Source of the DNA: CAZGNZ01 sp964527215
GTDB lineage: Bacteria; Fidelibacterota; Marinisomatia; SCGC-AAA003-L08; JACNLC01
Length of the DNA stretch: 22,413 bases
NCBI GenBank assembly: GCA_964527215.1
Contig: CAZGNZ010000050.1
Span: 1 to 22,413, forward strand
Direction: 5' to 3'
In this document: in pieces, positions 7,243-15,428 of the stretch
Layout: every line of letters starts with the position of its first letter
Position numbering within the stretch: the stretch's first letter is position 1
Made by a program: the position numbers and the translations under genes
Notes under the pieces: model-generated
The model's input: the letters and a program-made list of their open reading frames with translations, nothing else
What the model was told of the DNA's origin: nothing
Database searches by the model: none

Positions 7243-9027
7243 TCAGCTAATTATCACAAGCACATCATCCTGGGCTACCCGATCACCGGGTTCAACCAGA
7301 ATTTCAGACACTTTCCCACTGGTATTCACTGTCACTTCCGTCTCCATTTTCATGGCTTCCAATACGACTACCGGATCATCTTCTGTTACCTGATCACCCA
7401 CTTTCACAACGACCTTGAATACCTTGCCGGGCATTGGGGCCACCACTTCTTCTGCTGCATTCGAATGAGTCGCAGGAGATTCAGTATTGCCGTCGGTATC
7501 CTTAACAGAGGTTGAAAATGCCTGACCGTTTACAGTGGTTTTGTCCCCGTCCACCGTTACCTGATAATTTTTTCCGTTGACAGTTACCGTGTAATTTCCG
7601 GACCCTGCAACTGGAGCAGTTGATTTTTCTTTCAGCCGGATACCCAGTTCTGCTTCTCCCTTCAGATAGGCTATCCCCTTTTCCTTACAAGTGGCTGCAA
7701 TGAAAATATTTTCATCCGTTATATCCAGATCCGCGGCCAGCAATGCTTCCTTGGCTGGTTTCGCACCCTTTTGGGGATCAGCGTCATTGAGATCCACAAC
7801 CAGTTCACGAGTGGATTCCAACTGCATCTGTTCACCGGCAAGCTTTACAATTTCCGGGTCTGGAGATACAGGGGTGCGTCCGAAATAGCCGAGTACCATT
7901 TTACCGTATCCGTCCGCAATTTTTTTCCATGGACCGAACATGACATTGTTGAAAGCCTGTTGAAAGTAAAACTGAGACACAGGCGTTACGGATGTGCCGT
8001 AGCCGCCGCGCTCTACCACTTCCTTCATGGCCAGAATGATGTCAGGGAACTTGTCCATAATGCCATTGTCCCGCAGCATCTGGGTATTGGCAGTAAGAGC
8101 TCCGCCCGGCATGGGACTCCAGGGAATCAGGGGCTCCACCATAGTGGCTTCGGGCGGCAGGAAATAATCCTTCATACAGTCCTTGAAAATTTCTTCCACT
8201 TCCAGAATCTTGTCCGCATCCACATCCAGTTCGTAATCACTTCCTCGAAGGGCATGCCACATCGTCAGAACATCGGTCTGACATGTTCCGCCGGAACAGG
8301 GTGAAAGTGAAAGGTCAATCACATCTGCACCGGCATCCAGAGCGGCTTTGTTGCAGATGAGTCCGATACCGGCGGTTTCATGAGTGTGAAATTGGATGGA
8401 AGTGTTTTCCGGCAGCATTCGCCGAGCCCGTTTAACCGTTTCATATACATTCTGAGGAGTAGATGTCCCGGAAGCATCCTTGAAGCACACTGAATCATAG
8501 GGAATTTCAGCATCCAGTATCTGCTGCAGAGTACGGGCATAAAACTCCGGATCATGCGCGCCGCTGCAGCCTGGAGGCAGTTCCATCATTGTAACCACCA
8601 CCTGATGCTTCAGTCCGGCTTCCACGATGGATTGACCGCTGTATATCAGATTGTTAACATCGTTCAGGGCATCAAAATTACGGATGGTGGTCACACCGTG
8701 TTTTTTGAACAGTTTCGCATGCAGAGCAATGATGTCCCTGGGCTGGGAATCCAGCCCTACCACATTCACACCTCTGGCCAGAGTCTGCAGATTGGCATTG
8801 GGTGCGGCCGCCCGAAATGCATCCATCATTTCAAAAGCGTTTTCATTACAGTAAAAAAACAGCGACTGAAACCGAGCGCCGCCGCCGGATTCAAAATGAT
8901 CAATCCCAGCTTCCACTGCCGCTTCCACGGCCGGTATAAAATCTTTGGTTAGCACCCGGGCACCAAAAACCGACTGAAAACCATCCCGAAATGCCGTACA
9001 CATGAACTTCACTCTTCTCTTTGCCAT
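7243..9027 (-). CDS. oadA: Oxaloacetate decarboxylase alpha / pyruvate carboxylase B-type carboxyltransferase with biotinyl domain
   Basis: Predicted to transfer the carboxyl group from oxaloacetate to biotin, the first step of the Na+-pumping decarboxylase. The N-terminal carboxyltransferase barrel has TAFRDGFQS (RD at 14-15, metal Asp), CFKDASG (Lys 183, the carbamylated lysine in the family) and FHTHETAG (metal His 214 and 216). A conserved PYC/OADA domain follows (LTANTQMLRDNGIMDKFP, SVTPVSQFYFQQ). After a low-complexity linker comes a biotinyl domain with EAMKMET, biotin Lys at about 560, 35 residues from the end. The start is ATG 9025-9027, preceded by AGAGGTGA. A GTG two codons upstream is possible but lies inside that site. 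Last gene of oadG-oadB-oadA. FRDG, KDASG and HTHETAG differ from the more usual RDAxQS, KDMAG and HxHDT, so the acceptor could be pyruvate or another ketoacid. Confidence 0.88.
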   Translation of the reverse strand: MAKRRVKFMCTAFRDGFQSVFGARVLTKDFIPAVEAAVEAGIDHFESGGGARFQSLFFYCNENAFEMMDAFRAAAPNANLQTLARGVNVVGLDSQPRDIIALHAKLFKKHGVTTIRNFDALNDVNNLIYSGQSIVEAGLKHQVVVTMMELPPGCSGAHDPEFYARTLQQILDAEIPYDSVCFKDASGTSTPQNVYETVKRARRMLPENTSIQFHTHETAGIGLICNKAALDAGADVIDLSLSPCSGGTCQTDVLTMWHALRGSDYELDVDADKILEVEEIFKDCMKDYFLPPEATMVEPLIPWSPMPGGALTANTQMLRDNGIMDKFPDIILAMKEVVERGGYGTSVTPVSQFYFQQAFNNVMFGPWKKIADGYGKMVLGYFGRTPVSPDPEIVKLAGEQMQLESTRELVVDLNDADPQKGAKPAKEALLAADLDITDENIFIAATCKEKGIAYLKGEAELGIRLKEKSTAPVAGSGNYTVTVNGKNYQVTVDGDKTTVNGQAFSTSVKDTDGNTESPATHSNAAEEVVAPMPGKVFKVVVKVGDQVTEDDPVVVLEAMKMETEVTVNTSGKVSEILVEPGDRVAQDDVLVIIS

Positions 9028-9029
9028 TT

Positions 9030-9037
9030 TCACCTCT
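9030..9037 (-). promoter_or_regulatory. Ribosome binding site deciding the oadA start
   Basis: AGAGGTGA on the minus strand, with AGAGG 5 bases before ATG 9027. The GTG at 9033 falls inside this site and is therefore an unlikely start. Confidence 0.75.
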
Positions 9038-9067
9038 GTTCAGAAAACCATTCAATATACTTAATCA

Positions 9068-10195
9068 TTACTTTACAAAAACCGACCACAAAACACCCGC
9101 CGCAATGGCTGAACCCATGACCCCGGCCACATTGGGGGCCATCGCATGCATCAGGAGATGATTGCGTGGATCGTTTTCATGCCCCACATGCTGCACCACC
9201 CGGGCAGAATCAGGGACTGCCGACACACCTGCAGCACCTACCAGCGGATTGATTTTTTCCTTGAGAAACAGATTCATAAACTTTGCAAACAGCACCCCCC
9301 CGGCAGTTGCCACTGCAAATGACAGTGCACCAAGACCAAAAATCAGCAGCGACTGCTGAGTCAGAAACGTACTGGCCTCTGTGCTTGCTCCAACTGTGAA
9401 TCCAAGCAGAATTGTCACGATGTCCACAAAGGCTGTCCGTGCCGTCTCCGCCAGTCGTTCAGTGACGCAGCTTTCCTTCAGCAGATTGCCGAAAAACAGC
9501 ATCCCGATGAGAGACATTGAACCTGGTACAATAAGAAGTACAAGTATCAGTCCCACCACCGGGAATATAATCTTCTCCCGTTTGGAAACCGTACGGGGGG
9601 CTTTCATTCGAATCAGACGTTCTTCTTTGGTGGTGAGTAAATTCATGATGGGCGGCTGAATTACCGGAACAAGCGCCATGTACGAATAGGCCGCGATGGC
9701 AATTGCTCCCAGCAGATGCGGTGCCAACCGGGATGACAGAAATATGGATGTAGGACCGTCTGCACCGCCAATAATCCCGATAGCGCTGGCTTCCGATGGG
9801 CTGAAACCCAGGAACAGGGCACCAATCAGGGTCAGAAAAATACCTACCTGTGCCGCAGCACCCAGCAGTATGAGTTTGGGATTGGCCAGCATAGTGGAGA
9901 AATCCGTCATCGCACCGATTCCCAGAAAAATCAACGGCGGATATATGCCGGAGGTTACACCAAAATACAGATATTGAAAGACACTGCCGTCTTCATATAC
10001 GCTCAAAGGCATGGTGGCCAAAGACGGAATATTGCCCACTATTGCACCAAACCCGATAGGCAGAAGGAGCAATGGTTCATAGTTTTTCATGACAGCCAGA
10101 CTGATGAATATGCAGCCAATGACTATCATGACTATATTCCCGGGTTCCAGCAGCGCAAACCCGGTGCTTCCCAGATATGAGTTAAATATATCCAT
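9068..10195 (-). CDS. oadB: Sodium-pumping oxaloacetate decarboxylase beta subunit
   Basis: Integral membrane subunit that decarboxylates carboxybiotin and couples this to Na+ export. The 375 residues carry about nine hydrophobic segments and the family's signature blocks: GGADGPTSIFLSSRLAPHLL with the conserved Asp at about 146, AYSYMALVPVIQPPIM, and near the end GAAGVSAVPDSARVVQHVG with LLMHAMAPNVAGVMGSAIAAG. The length matches the shorter family members (OadB, MmdB and GcdB range from about 370 to 435). Its ATG (10193-10195) follows the oadG stop by 3 bases, so translation is probably coupled. The ribosome binding site is weak (GGAT). It is second in the oadGBA unit. The sequence fits the wider Na+-decarboxylase beta family, so the substrate is set by the alpha subunit. 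Confidence 0.94.
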   Translation of the reverse strand: MDIFNSYLGSTGFALLEPGNIVMIVIGCIFISLAVMKNYEPLLLLPIGFGAIVGNIPSLATMPLSVYEDGSVFQYLYFGVTSGIYPPLIFLGIGAMTDFSTMLANPKLILLGAAAQVGIFLTLIGALFLGFSPSEASAIGIIGGADGPTSIFLSSRLAPHLLGAIAIAAYSYMALVPVIQPPIMNLLTTKEERLIRMKAPRTVSKREKIIFPVVGLILVLLIVPGSMSLIGMLFFGNLLKESCVTERLAETARTAFVDIVTILLGFTVGASTEASTFLTQQSLLIFGLGALSFAVATAGGVLFAKFMNLFLKEKINPLVGAAGVSAVPDSARVVQHVGHENDPRNHLLMHAMAPNVAGVMGSAIAAGVLWSVFVK

Positions 10196-10198
10196 TAG

Positions 10199-10474
10199 TT
10201 ATCCGTTATTTCGAGGGGCTGAATTATGGTGAAGGGCACAGCCGATAGCTGCCACCGTTTCCAGAGTCACAGATATTGCTTCTTTTCGCCGGGCGGGCTG
10301 CTTCCCTGAGGTTTTCTCCGGGAAAATTCGGCTGATGGGCACCAGCAGCCGCGGCATCAGCCCGGTCACTATAGATATTATCGCGAGGGATGCAAACACA
10401 ATACTCATACCCATAAGTGCCAGGGCGATTCCCTGACCGTCAACCACATTCTGCCAACTGAGCGTCAGTTCCAT
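10199..10474 (-). CDS. oadG: Oxaloacetate decarboxylase gamma subunit
   Basis: Small single-pass membrane protein (91 residues) that anchors the alpha subunit to the beta pump. Residues about 13-38 form one hydrophobic helix (QGIALALMGMSIVFASL and onward), followed by proline- and basic-rich sequence. The C-terminal end reads VAAIGCALHH, like the metal-binding tails of OadG. The start is ATG 10472-10474, with AAAGGAAG and AAGGA spaced 5 bases away. The frame can be extended 9 codons to TTG 10501 without a site. It is the first gene of oadG-oadB-oadA. Sequence similarity in this family is low, so the call rests on size, topology and position directly before oadB. Confidence 0.85.
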   Translation of the reverse strand: MELTLSWQNVVDGQGIALALMGMSIVFASLAIISIVTGLMPRLLVPISRIFPEKTSGKQPARRKEAISVTLETVAAIGCALHHNSAPRNNG

Positions 10475-10477
10475 GTT

Positions 10478-10485
10478 CTTCCTTT
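10478..10485 (-). promoter_or_regulatory. Ribosome binding site deciding the oadG start
   Basis: AAAGGAAG on the minus strand, with AAGGA 5 bases before ATG 10474. Confidence 0.7.
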
Positions 10486-10632
10486 CATCAGATACAGACA
10501 AATCCGTATCAGCCGAGTCATCAAATCACCATCGCATTCCTTAAGTCCAAATGGAATCGACAAAATAATTCTTTATTCGAGGTGCGAAAATTACATTGTT
10601 TATTCATGAAAACTGTGGAGGTTTTTCAATTT

Positions 10633-13452
10633 TCAACCAAGTATAACCTCCACCAGCAGAACCACATCCAGCACATCCAATTGACCGTCCTGATTCAGAT
10701 CTGCGGACTCCCATTGGGTATCCGAAGGCTCCAGCAGGCCCAGTATGAATGACACCAGAAGAACCGCATCCAGTACATCCACCTGATCATCTGAATTGAC
10801 ATCACCGGTGAGTATATGATACTGATGTATTCCGAACCATGGGGAGCTCCAGTTCTCCTGGTCAATTTCCACCAGAAAACTGCCTGTTTCAGAGGGATTC
10901 AAAATGATGCCTTCCGTCATTTCCATTCCATTTGGATCCAGCGGGACGACCAGCACGGAATCGGCGGTGCTGGTGAATTCAAAACTTAAACTGACAGGGT
11001 GCATTTCCGTGGGAGCCGATCCCCAGTTATTATGAATGGTCTGGATTCCGTCCCAGATCATATCCGTATTCTGAATCCGCGTGCTTACGGTCAGCAGTGA
11101 GTATTCACATTCGCTCAAAGGATCCCCGGTTACCGAGACCCAAGTTACCGTGGCAAAATCCGATGCCTGCAGCAGGCGGAAATCATCCAAAACGGTATTT
11201 GGAAACTGATTCAGCATGCCGGTCAATCCTATAAACTGAGGAGATGCGACGGTAAGCAGTCCATCCTGATTCCAGATTATTTCACCGGTATCTGTCTGGT
11301 GCGGGTTCCCGGAAACAGGCGGCAGGTTGCCATGATCATCAGGAAATGGGTGGTCAAATGTATCAATCACGATCTGATGCTCCAGTATCAGGCGCCGATC
11401 AAACACCTGTGGTCCGGACCAGCCGCTGAACTCCCGAGCCCAAAGCAGAAAGTCATCCGGGTGATATGATATATCAAGCTGCTGCTCTGCCGGCTGTATC
11501 ATTCCGGACCGGTATGCCAGTGCACAGGACGGCATCAGAGACATCATGGCGGTATTGCGGTGATGATCAAAGTAACTTTCCACCATGTCCGTTTCCCAGG
11601 AATCGGAACCGTTGAAGCTGTAAAACATCAGACCGTCGGCTTCCTGGAAAGCACTGTAGGCAGTCAGAAACAACACCCCTTCTGACTGATACCGATTGGG
11701 AAACGGGTGATTGTACTCGCTGACGGTAAGCGGCTTTCCGGCCAGCCGGGCACCCGCCAGGGCACCGGCAACGGCACCGCCGTCAGTACTCTGAACCATT
11801 GCACTGTTGTTGATCAGCCAGTCAACAGGAGACCAGGGTTCATTGGGAAAACTGGGATGATCCCAGTATGCGTGATTGTCCATGTAATCCGTCACAGACT
11901 GTGCATAGAAATCCGGAACTCCCACCGACCAGTTGGTTCCTGAAAGCGGTGCCCGAACTCCCAGTACATCCTTTATATATGCACTCATTTCTGTGAAGTA
12001 CCCGCGCATGGTATCCAGATAGAATCCGGAAATATCCCGAATCCTGGATTCAGTGAAGGACGCGCTTTCATTAAAATCGGTCCGTCTGACAGTACCGCCT
12101 TCCAGAGATTCTTCCGGCAGCAGACCAAAAACCTGCGGTTCACCCAGACTGACGGCATCCAGCCACACATCATGAGTACTTTGGCCGAGTACAAATCCCA
12201 GATGAACATCTCCGTCGGATGTCACCGGGGATGTGAAAGCAAAACTGAATTCGCTCCATTCCGTGGTGATATCAAAGGACGATCCCGTATAGTATTCATA
12301 GGGTCCGACAGACTGCTGGATGGAAATGCTGATTTCCCGATCGGACTCTGACCTGGCTGCAAAATTCACCTGATAGAGTTCACCTTCCACCAGCATCAGA
12401 TCAGGATGTGTCAGTTGGATATGCCAGTCGGTATCCGTGATTTCCATAATCACCGCCCGCAGGGAAAACCCGCCTTCGTACGGATTCTGACTGTCGCGCA
12501 CAACCACACCGCCGGCATTATCATATAAACTGAACTGCCAGGGCAGCGGTACACCTGGACCGTCGCCGGATTCGAATCCGCCGTTCTCCAGCTGATTGGA
12601 ACCCTCTGTCAATCCCTGATTCCAGGACTGCGTCAGAGCTGCATCATTTTCATATCTTTCTGACAGATAACCCAGCCACAGACTGTCCAGCATTGCGTCA
12701 TGCCTTACCATCAGATCCCCGCCATGGGCAAACGGCTTCAGTTTGCCGTCTTTCCACATTCGATACAGCGAATTTTCATTGGCGATTTCCACCATGGCCA
12801 GAACCGGATCTTCCGCCAGGGAAAGTCCGGTATAGGGATTGATATGGGAAAGAAGCTGCTGGGCATAGTCCTTCTGAAGCTGGATCAGCTGAGGATCAAA
12901 CAGGGTGACGCCTTTTCCGAAATTGGGGATGGAATCCGCTCCGGCAACACCGTCTTCCTCACGAAAGGTGCGGGAAACATGCAGATTCATGTTCACATAG
13001 ACGCCATTCTGCTTCAGCTGATAGATGAAGAATTCCAGTTCATTCAGACGCTGCTGGTTCAATGACAGAGTGTGAGACTGTCCGGAAAAAATGTTTCCGT
13101 CCGAATCCCACGGGTTGTCAAGATGATGAAACCGAACCAGATTGTACCCCATGCCGCTGAGCCGCTCAGCCACCCCCGCCATGCTGGTGAAATCCGTGAA
13201 TGCTGCTCCTGCCACGATGTTGGTCCCGAAAAAGCGGATCGGCTCATCGTTTCGTGTGAAGTGACCATCGGCATTGATCCGGATGGAATCGGCTGATCCG
13301 ATCGGCTCATGAAAAAATGAAGGCCAATAAGGTGAATCCGGTGTCTGGAATGGCGGCAGACTGAATTGATATCCTCCGCTGAACGGCTGTGCCGATAATC
13401 CGGAAAAGAATGCCAGAAATAAGAATAATCCCAAATGAAGTTTGCGTTCCAT
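10633..13452 (-). CDS. Secreted clan GH-A-like glycoside hydrolase with inserted CBM and C-terminal dockerin-like repeats
   Basis: Predicted exported polysaccharide-degrading enzyme of 939 residues. A signal peptide (about 1-21, ending LSAQ) precedes a (beta/alpha)8-type region from about 55: FFGTNIV, LVRFHHLDNPW, and EIANEN with the acid/base candidate Glu 226. Residues about 288-437 look like a CBM4/9-type jelly-roll (ENGGFESG opening, VWLDAVSLGEP closing), placed inside the catalytic domain. The barrel resumes with HAYWDHPSFP and TVSEYNHPFPN, where Glu 579 is the nucleophile candidate. Beta-sandwich regions follow. The end (883-939) is two EF-hand-like repeats, GDVNSDDQVDVLDAVLLV and ADLNQDGQLDVLDVVLLV. 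ATG 13452 has CAGGAA 5-6 bases upstream. The exact GH family and the substrate cannot be fixed by eye; a mannan or other beta-glycan is possible given GH130 nearby. Confidence 0.8.
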   Translation of the reverse strand: MERKLHLGLFLFLAFFSGLSAQPFSGGYQFSLPPFQTPDSPYWPSFFHEPIGSADSIRINADGHFTRNDEPIRFFGTNIVAGAAFTDFTSMAGVAERLSGMGYNLVRFHHLDNPWDSDGNIFSGQSHTLSLNQQRLNELEFFIYQLKQNGVYVNMNLHVSRTFREEDGVAGADSIPNFGKGVTLFDPQLIQLQKDYAQQLLSHINPYTGLSLAEDPVLAMVEIANENSLYRMWKDGKLKPFAHGGDLMVRHDAMLDSLWLGYLSERYENDAALTQSWNQGLTEGSNQLENGGFESGDGPGVPLPWQFSLYDNAGGVVVRDSQNPYEGGFSLRAVIMEITDTDWHIQLTHPDLMLVEGELYQVNFAARSESDREISISIQQSVGPYEYYTGSSFDITTEWSEFSFAFTSPVTSDGDVHLGFVLGQSTHDVWLDAVSLGEPQVFGLLPEESLEGGTVRRTDFNESASFTESRIRDISGFYLDTMRGYFTEMSAYIKDVLGVRAPLSGTNWSVGVPDFYAQSVTDYMDNHAYWDHPSFPNEPWSPVDWLINNSAMVQSTDGGAVAGALAGARLAGKPLTVSEYNHPFPNRYQSEGVLFLTAYSAFQEADGLMFYSFNGSDSWETDMVESYFDHHRNTAMMSLMPSCALAYRSGMIQPAEQQLDISYHPDDFLLWAREFSGWSGPQVFDRRLILEHQIVIDTFDHPFPDDHGNLPPVSGNPHQTDTGEIIWNQDGLLTVASPQFIGLTGMLNQFPNTVLDDFRLLQASDFATVTWVSVTGDPLSECEYSLLTVSTRIQNTDMIWDGIQTIHNNWGSAPTEMHPVSLSFEFTSTADSVLVVPLDPNGMEMTEGIILNPSETGSFLVEIDQENWSSPWFGIHQYHILTGDVNSDDQVDVLDAVLLVSFILGLLEPSDTQWESADLNQDGQLDVLDVVLLVEVILG

Positions 13453-13862
13453 GATTTTTCCTGTCAGTAAAATGTAAATCTTAACCCGGCAAAATTACGG
13501 ATTCTGTGATGGAAGGTTTGACATATTGTGAATTTCGGCTTTTTAAACCAAACGGCATTCTGACCAATACTTAAAATGCAGGTGAAAAAACAGAGGGGGG
13601 TTGAGTCAAGTACATAAAGATGCGCCATTCGTCGGCATGATTATCGCTATGAATCGAAACATCTTTTCCTGCCGATATTGATGCTGTTAATCTCTATATT
13701 ACATAAGGTAAAAAATATATCCTTTCCTTGTGAACCCACTGACCGGGATTGGCAGGAAGTCCGGCTTGGACTGATAAACTGTCATCTGCTGTGTACTCAA
13801 GCGCTCATTGGGCATCATTGCGGACCGGTGGGTATATCCGTTGATAAGATAGAAAGTCATTC
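13453..13862. other. Divergent intergenic region between glycosidase and flavoenzyme
   Basis: 410 bp without a supportable gene; the open frame at 13678-13989 overlaps the next gene out of frame and is rejected. It should hold promoters for both flanking genes. A possible + strand promoter is TTGACA (13518-13523), 17 bases, TTTTAA (13541-13546), but the -10 is poor and it lies more than 300 bases before the next start. Confidence in it is low. Confidence 0.4.
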
Positions 13863-15317
13863 ATGCAGATACCAGAAATTATTCAGGGCGGTATGGGAGT
13901 TGCAGTTTCCAATTGGAAGCTGGCGAAAGCGGTTTCAAATTTTGGTTCCCTGGGCGTTGTATCCGGAACGGGCATTGCAAACATCATGATTGCCCGGTTG
14001 ATGTCCGGAGATACGGACGGTCACGTGCGCCGGGCCATGAGCCACTTTCCCATTCAGGAATCCATTAAAAGAATTATAGATAAATACTATCAGCCAGTAG
14101 AAGATGCTGCCAGGAAAATCACTTTTAAACGTCCTCCGATGTGGCAGTTCAAGGCACCCAAACAGCTGACTGAACTGACAGTCGTGGCCAACTTCGTGGA
14201 AGTGTTTCTGGCTCGGGAAGGCAAAAACAGTTCCGTTGGTCTGAATCTTCTGGAAAAGGTTCAGTTTCCGACAATGGCATCCCTTTACGGTGCAATGCTG
14301 GCCGGTGTATCCGTTGTGCTGATAGGTGCCGGAATCCCCGACCAGATACCGGAAATGATGTCAACGCTGTCCCGGCATGAGGCTACAGAGCATCAGATCG
14401 CAGTACAGGGGGGAACAGGGAAATATGGATTTACCTTTGAACCGGAGGCTGTTTTCCCGGGAATTGGACAGGCGGCGGGACCGCTGACCATACCGCGTTT
14501 CCTGCCAATTGTATCATCCGATATTCTGGCAAAGGCATTGATGAAGCGAACCGGGAACAGGCTTGACGGATTCATTGTGGAAGCACCGTGGGCGGGCGGG
14601 CACAATGCACCGCCGCGAGGACCCCTGAAGCTGAATAACCGGGGAGAACCGGAATACGGCAGCCGTGACGAGATTCAGCTGGATAAATTCCGCCGGCTGG
14701 GTTTGCCGTTCTGGCTGGCAGGAGGGTATGATTCTGAGGAGAAATACCGGTACGCACTGGAAAACGGTGCTGCCGGCATTCAGGTGGGTACCGCGTTTGC
14801 CTTCAGCGATGAGTCCGGATTGCATCCCGACATCAAACAGCAGGTCATCAATCAGGTACTGACCGGACCGGTTTCAGTATATACCAGTTCAAGAATTTCA
14901 CCTACCGGATTCCCTTTCAAAGTGGTTCGCCAATCCGGAACGGTATCTGATCAGTCCGTGCTTGATCTGCGGACCCGGTTGTGCGATATCGGACTGCTTC
15001 GGCAGGCAAAAATGAATGGTGAAGGGGAGATGGTATATTTCTGCTCGGCGGAACCATCTGACTCATTTGTTCGCAAAGGCGGAGCTGAAACAGAGTGCAG
15101 CGGACGTTCCTGTCTGTGCAACAACCTGATGGCCAGTGCCGGTTTCCCTCAGACCAGAAGCTGCGGATATACGGAACCACCCCTGATTACGGCAGGTGAC
15201 GGACTTCAGCGCATTGAACGATTTATCCCCGAAGGCGGAAATTCATATTCTGTAGAAAATGTTTTGGATGTTATTCTCGGGAAGGTGCCTGCGAGCGCAA
15301 GTCCCGTTCCCGTTTAG
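13863..15317 (+). CDS. Nitronate monooxygenase / 2-nitropropane dioxygenase family FMN enzyme
   Basis: Predicted cytosolic FMN-dependent TIM-barrel oxidoreductase of 484 residues. It opens with IIQGGMGVAVSNWKLAKAV, the typical N-terminal strand of the family. The core includes EAPWAGGHNAPPRG, with the conserved GGH at 245-247. The phosphate-binding end is LAGGYDSEEKYRYALENGA followed by GIQVGTAFAFS (285-315). A cysteine-rich C-terminal segment (about 403-440, CSGRSCLCNN) marks the longer bacterial subgroup, which is often annotated as nitronate monooxygenase with no proven substrate. ATG 13863 is the only start that keeps the QGGMG strand, but its ribosome binding site is weak (AGAAAG). The gene stands alone, convergent with the deiminase gene. 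An enoyl-reductase-like role is the main alternative. Confidence 0.85.
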   Translation: MQIPEIIQGGMGVAVSNWKLAKAVSNFGSLGVVSGTGIANIMIARLMSGDTDGHVRRAMSHFPIQESIKRIIDKYYQPVEDAARKITFKRPPMWQFKAPKQLTELTVVANFVEVFLAREGKNSSVGLNLLEKVQFPTMASLYGAMLAGVSVVLIGAGIPDQIPEMMSTLSRHEATEHQIAVQGGTGKYGFTFEPEAVFPGIGQAAGPLTIPRFLPIVSSDILAKALMKRTGNRLDGFIVEAPWAGGHNAPPRGPLKLNNRGEPEYGSRDEIQLDKFRRLGLPFWLAGGYDSEEKYRYALENGAAGIQVGTAFAFSDESGLHPDIKQQVINQVLTGPVSVYTSSRISPTGFPFKVVRQSGTVSDQSVLDLRTRLCDIGLLRQAKMNGEGEMVYFCSAEPSDSFVRKGGAETECSGRSCLCNNLMASAGFPQTRSCGYTEPPLITAGDGLQRIERFIPEGGNSYSVENVLDVILGKVPASASPVPV

Positions 15318-15391
15318 CACCCGCGTATGTTCATTCGACAGTTGCCCGCCTGACCAAATACAATTTACAAATTGCAAATGACATATTTCTG

Positions 15392-15412
15392 ATACCGGTT
15401 TCTGCCTGGTAT
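15392..15412. terminator. Weak candidate terminator between convergent genes
   Basis: ATACCGG-TTTCTGC-CTGGTAT pairs over about 7 bp as RNA, with one G-U, and is followed by TTTC on the + strand. It sits in the 110-bp gap between the flavoenzyme and deiminase stops. The T tract is short, so this is only a candidate. Confidence 0.3.
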
Positions 15413-15428
15413 TTCATGCAACAGGGTT

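Noticed and set aside
13678..13989. 103-codon open frame before the flavoenzyme gene
   Set aside because: It overlaps the flavoenzyme start out of frame, has no ribosome binding site and its composition looks like random translation of the intergenic region.
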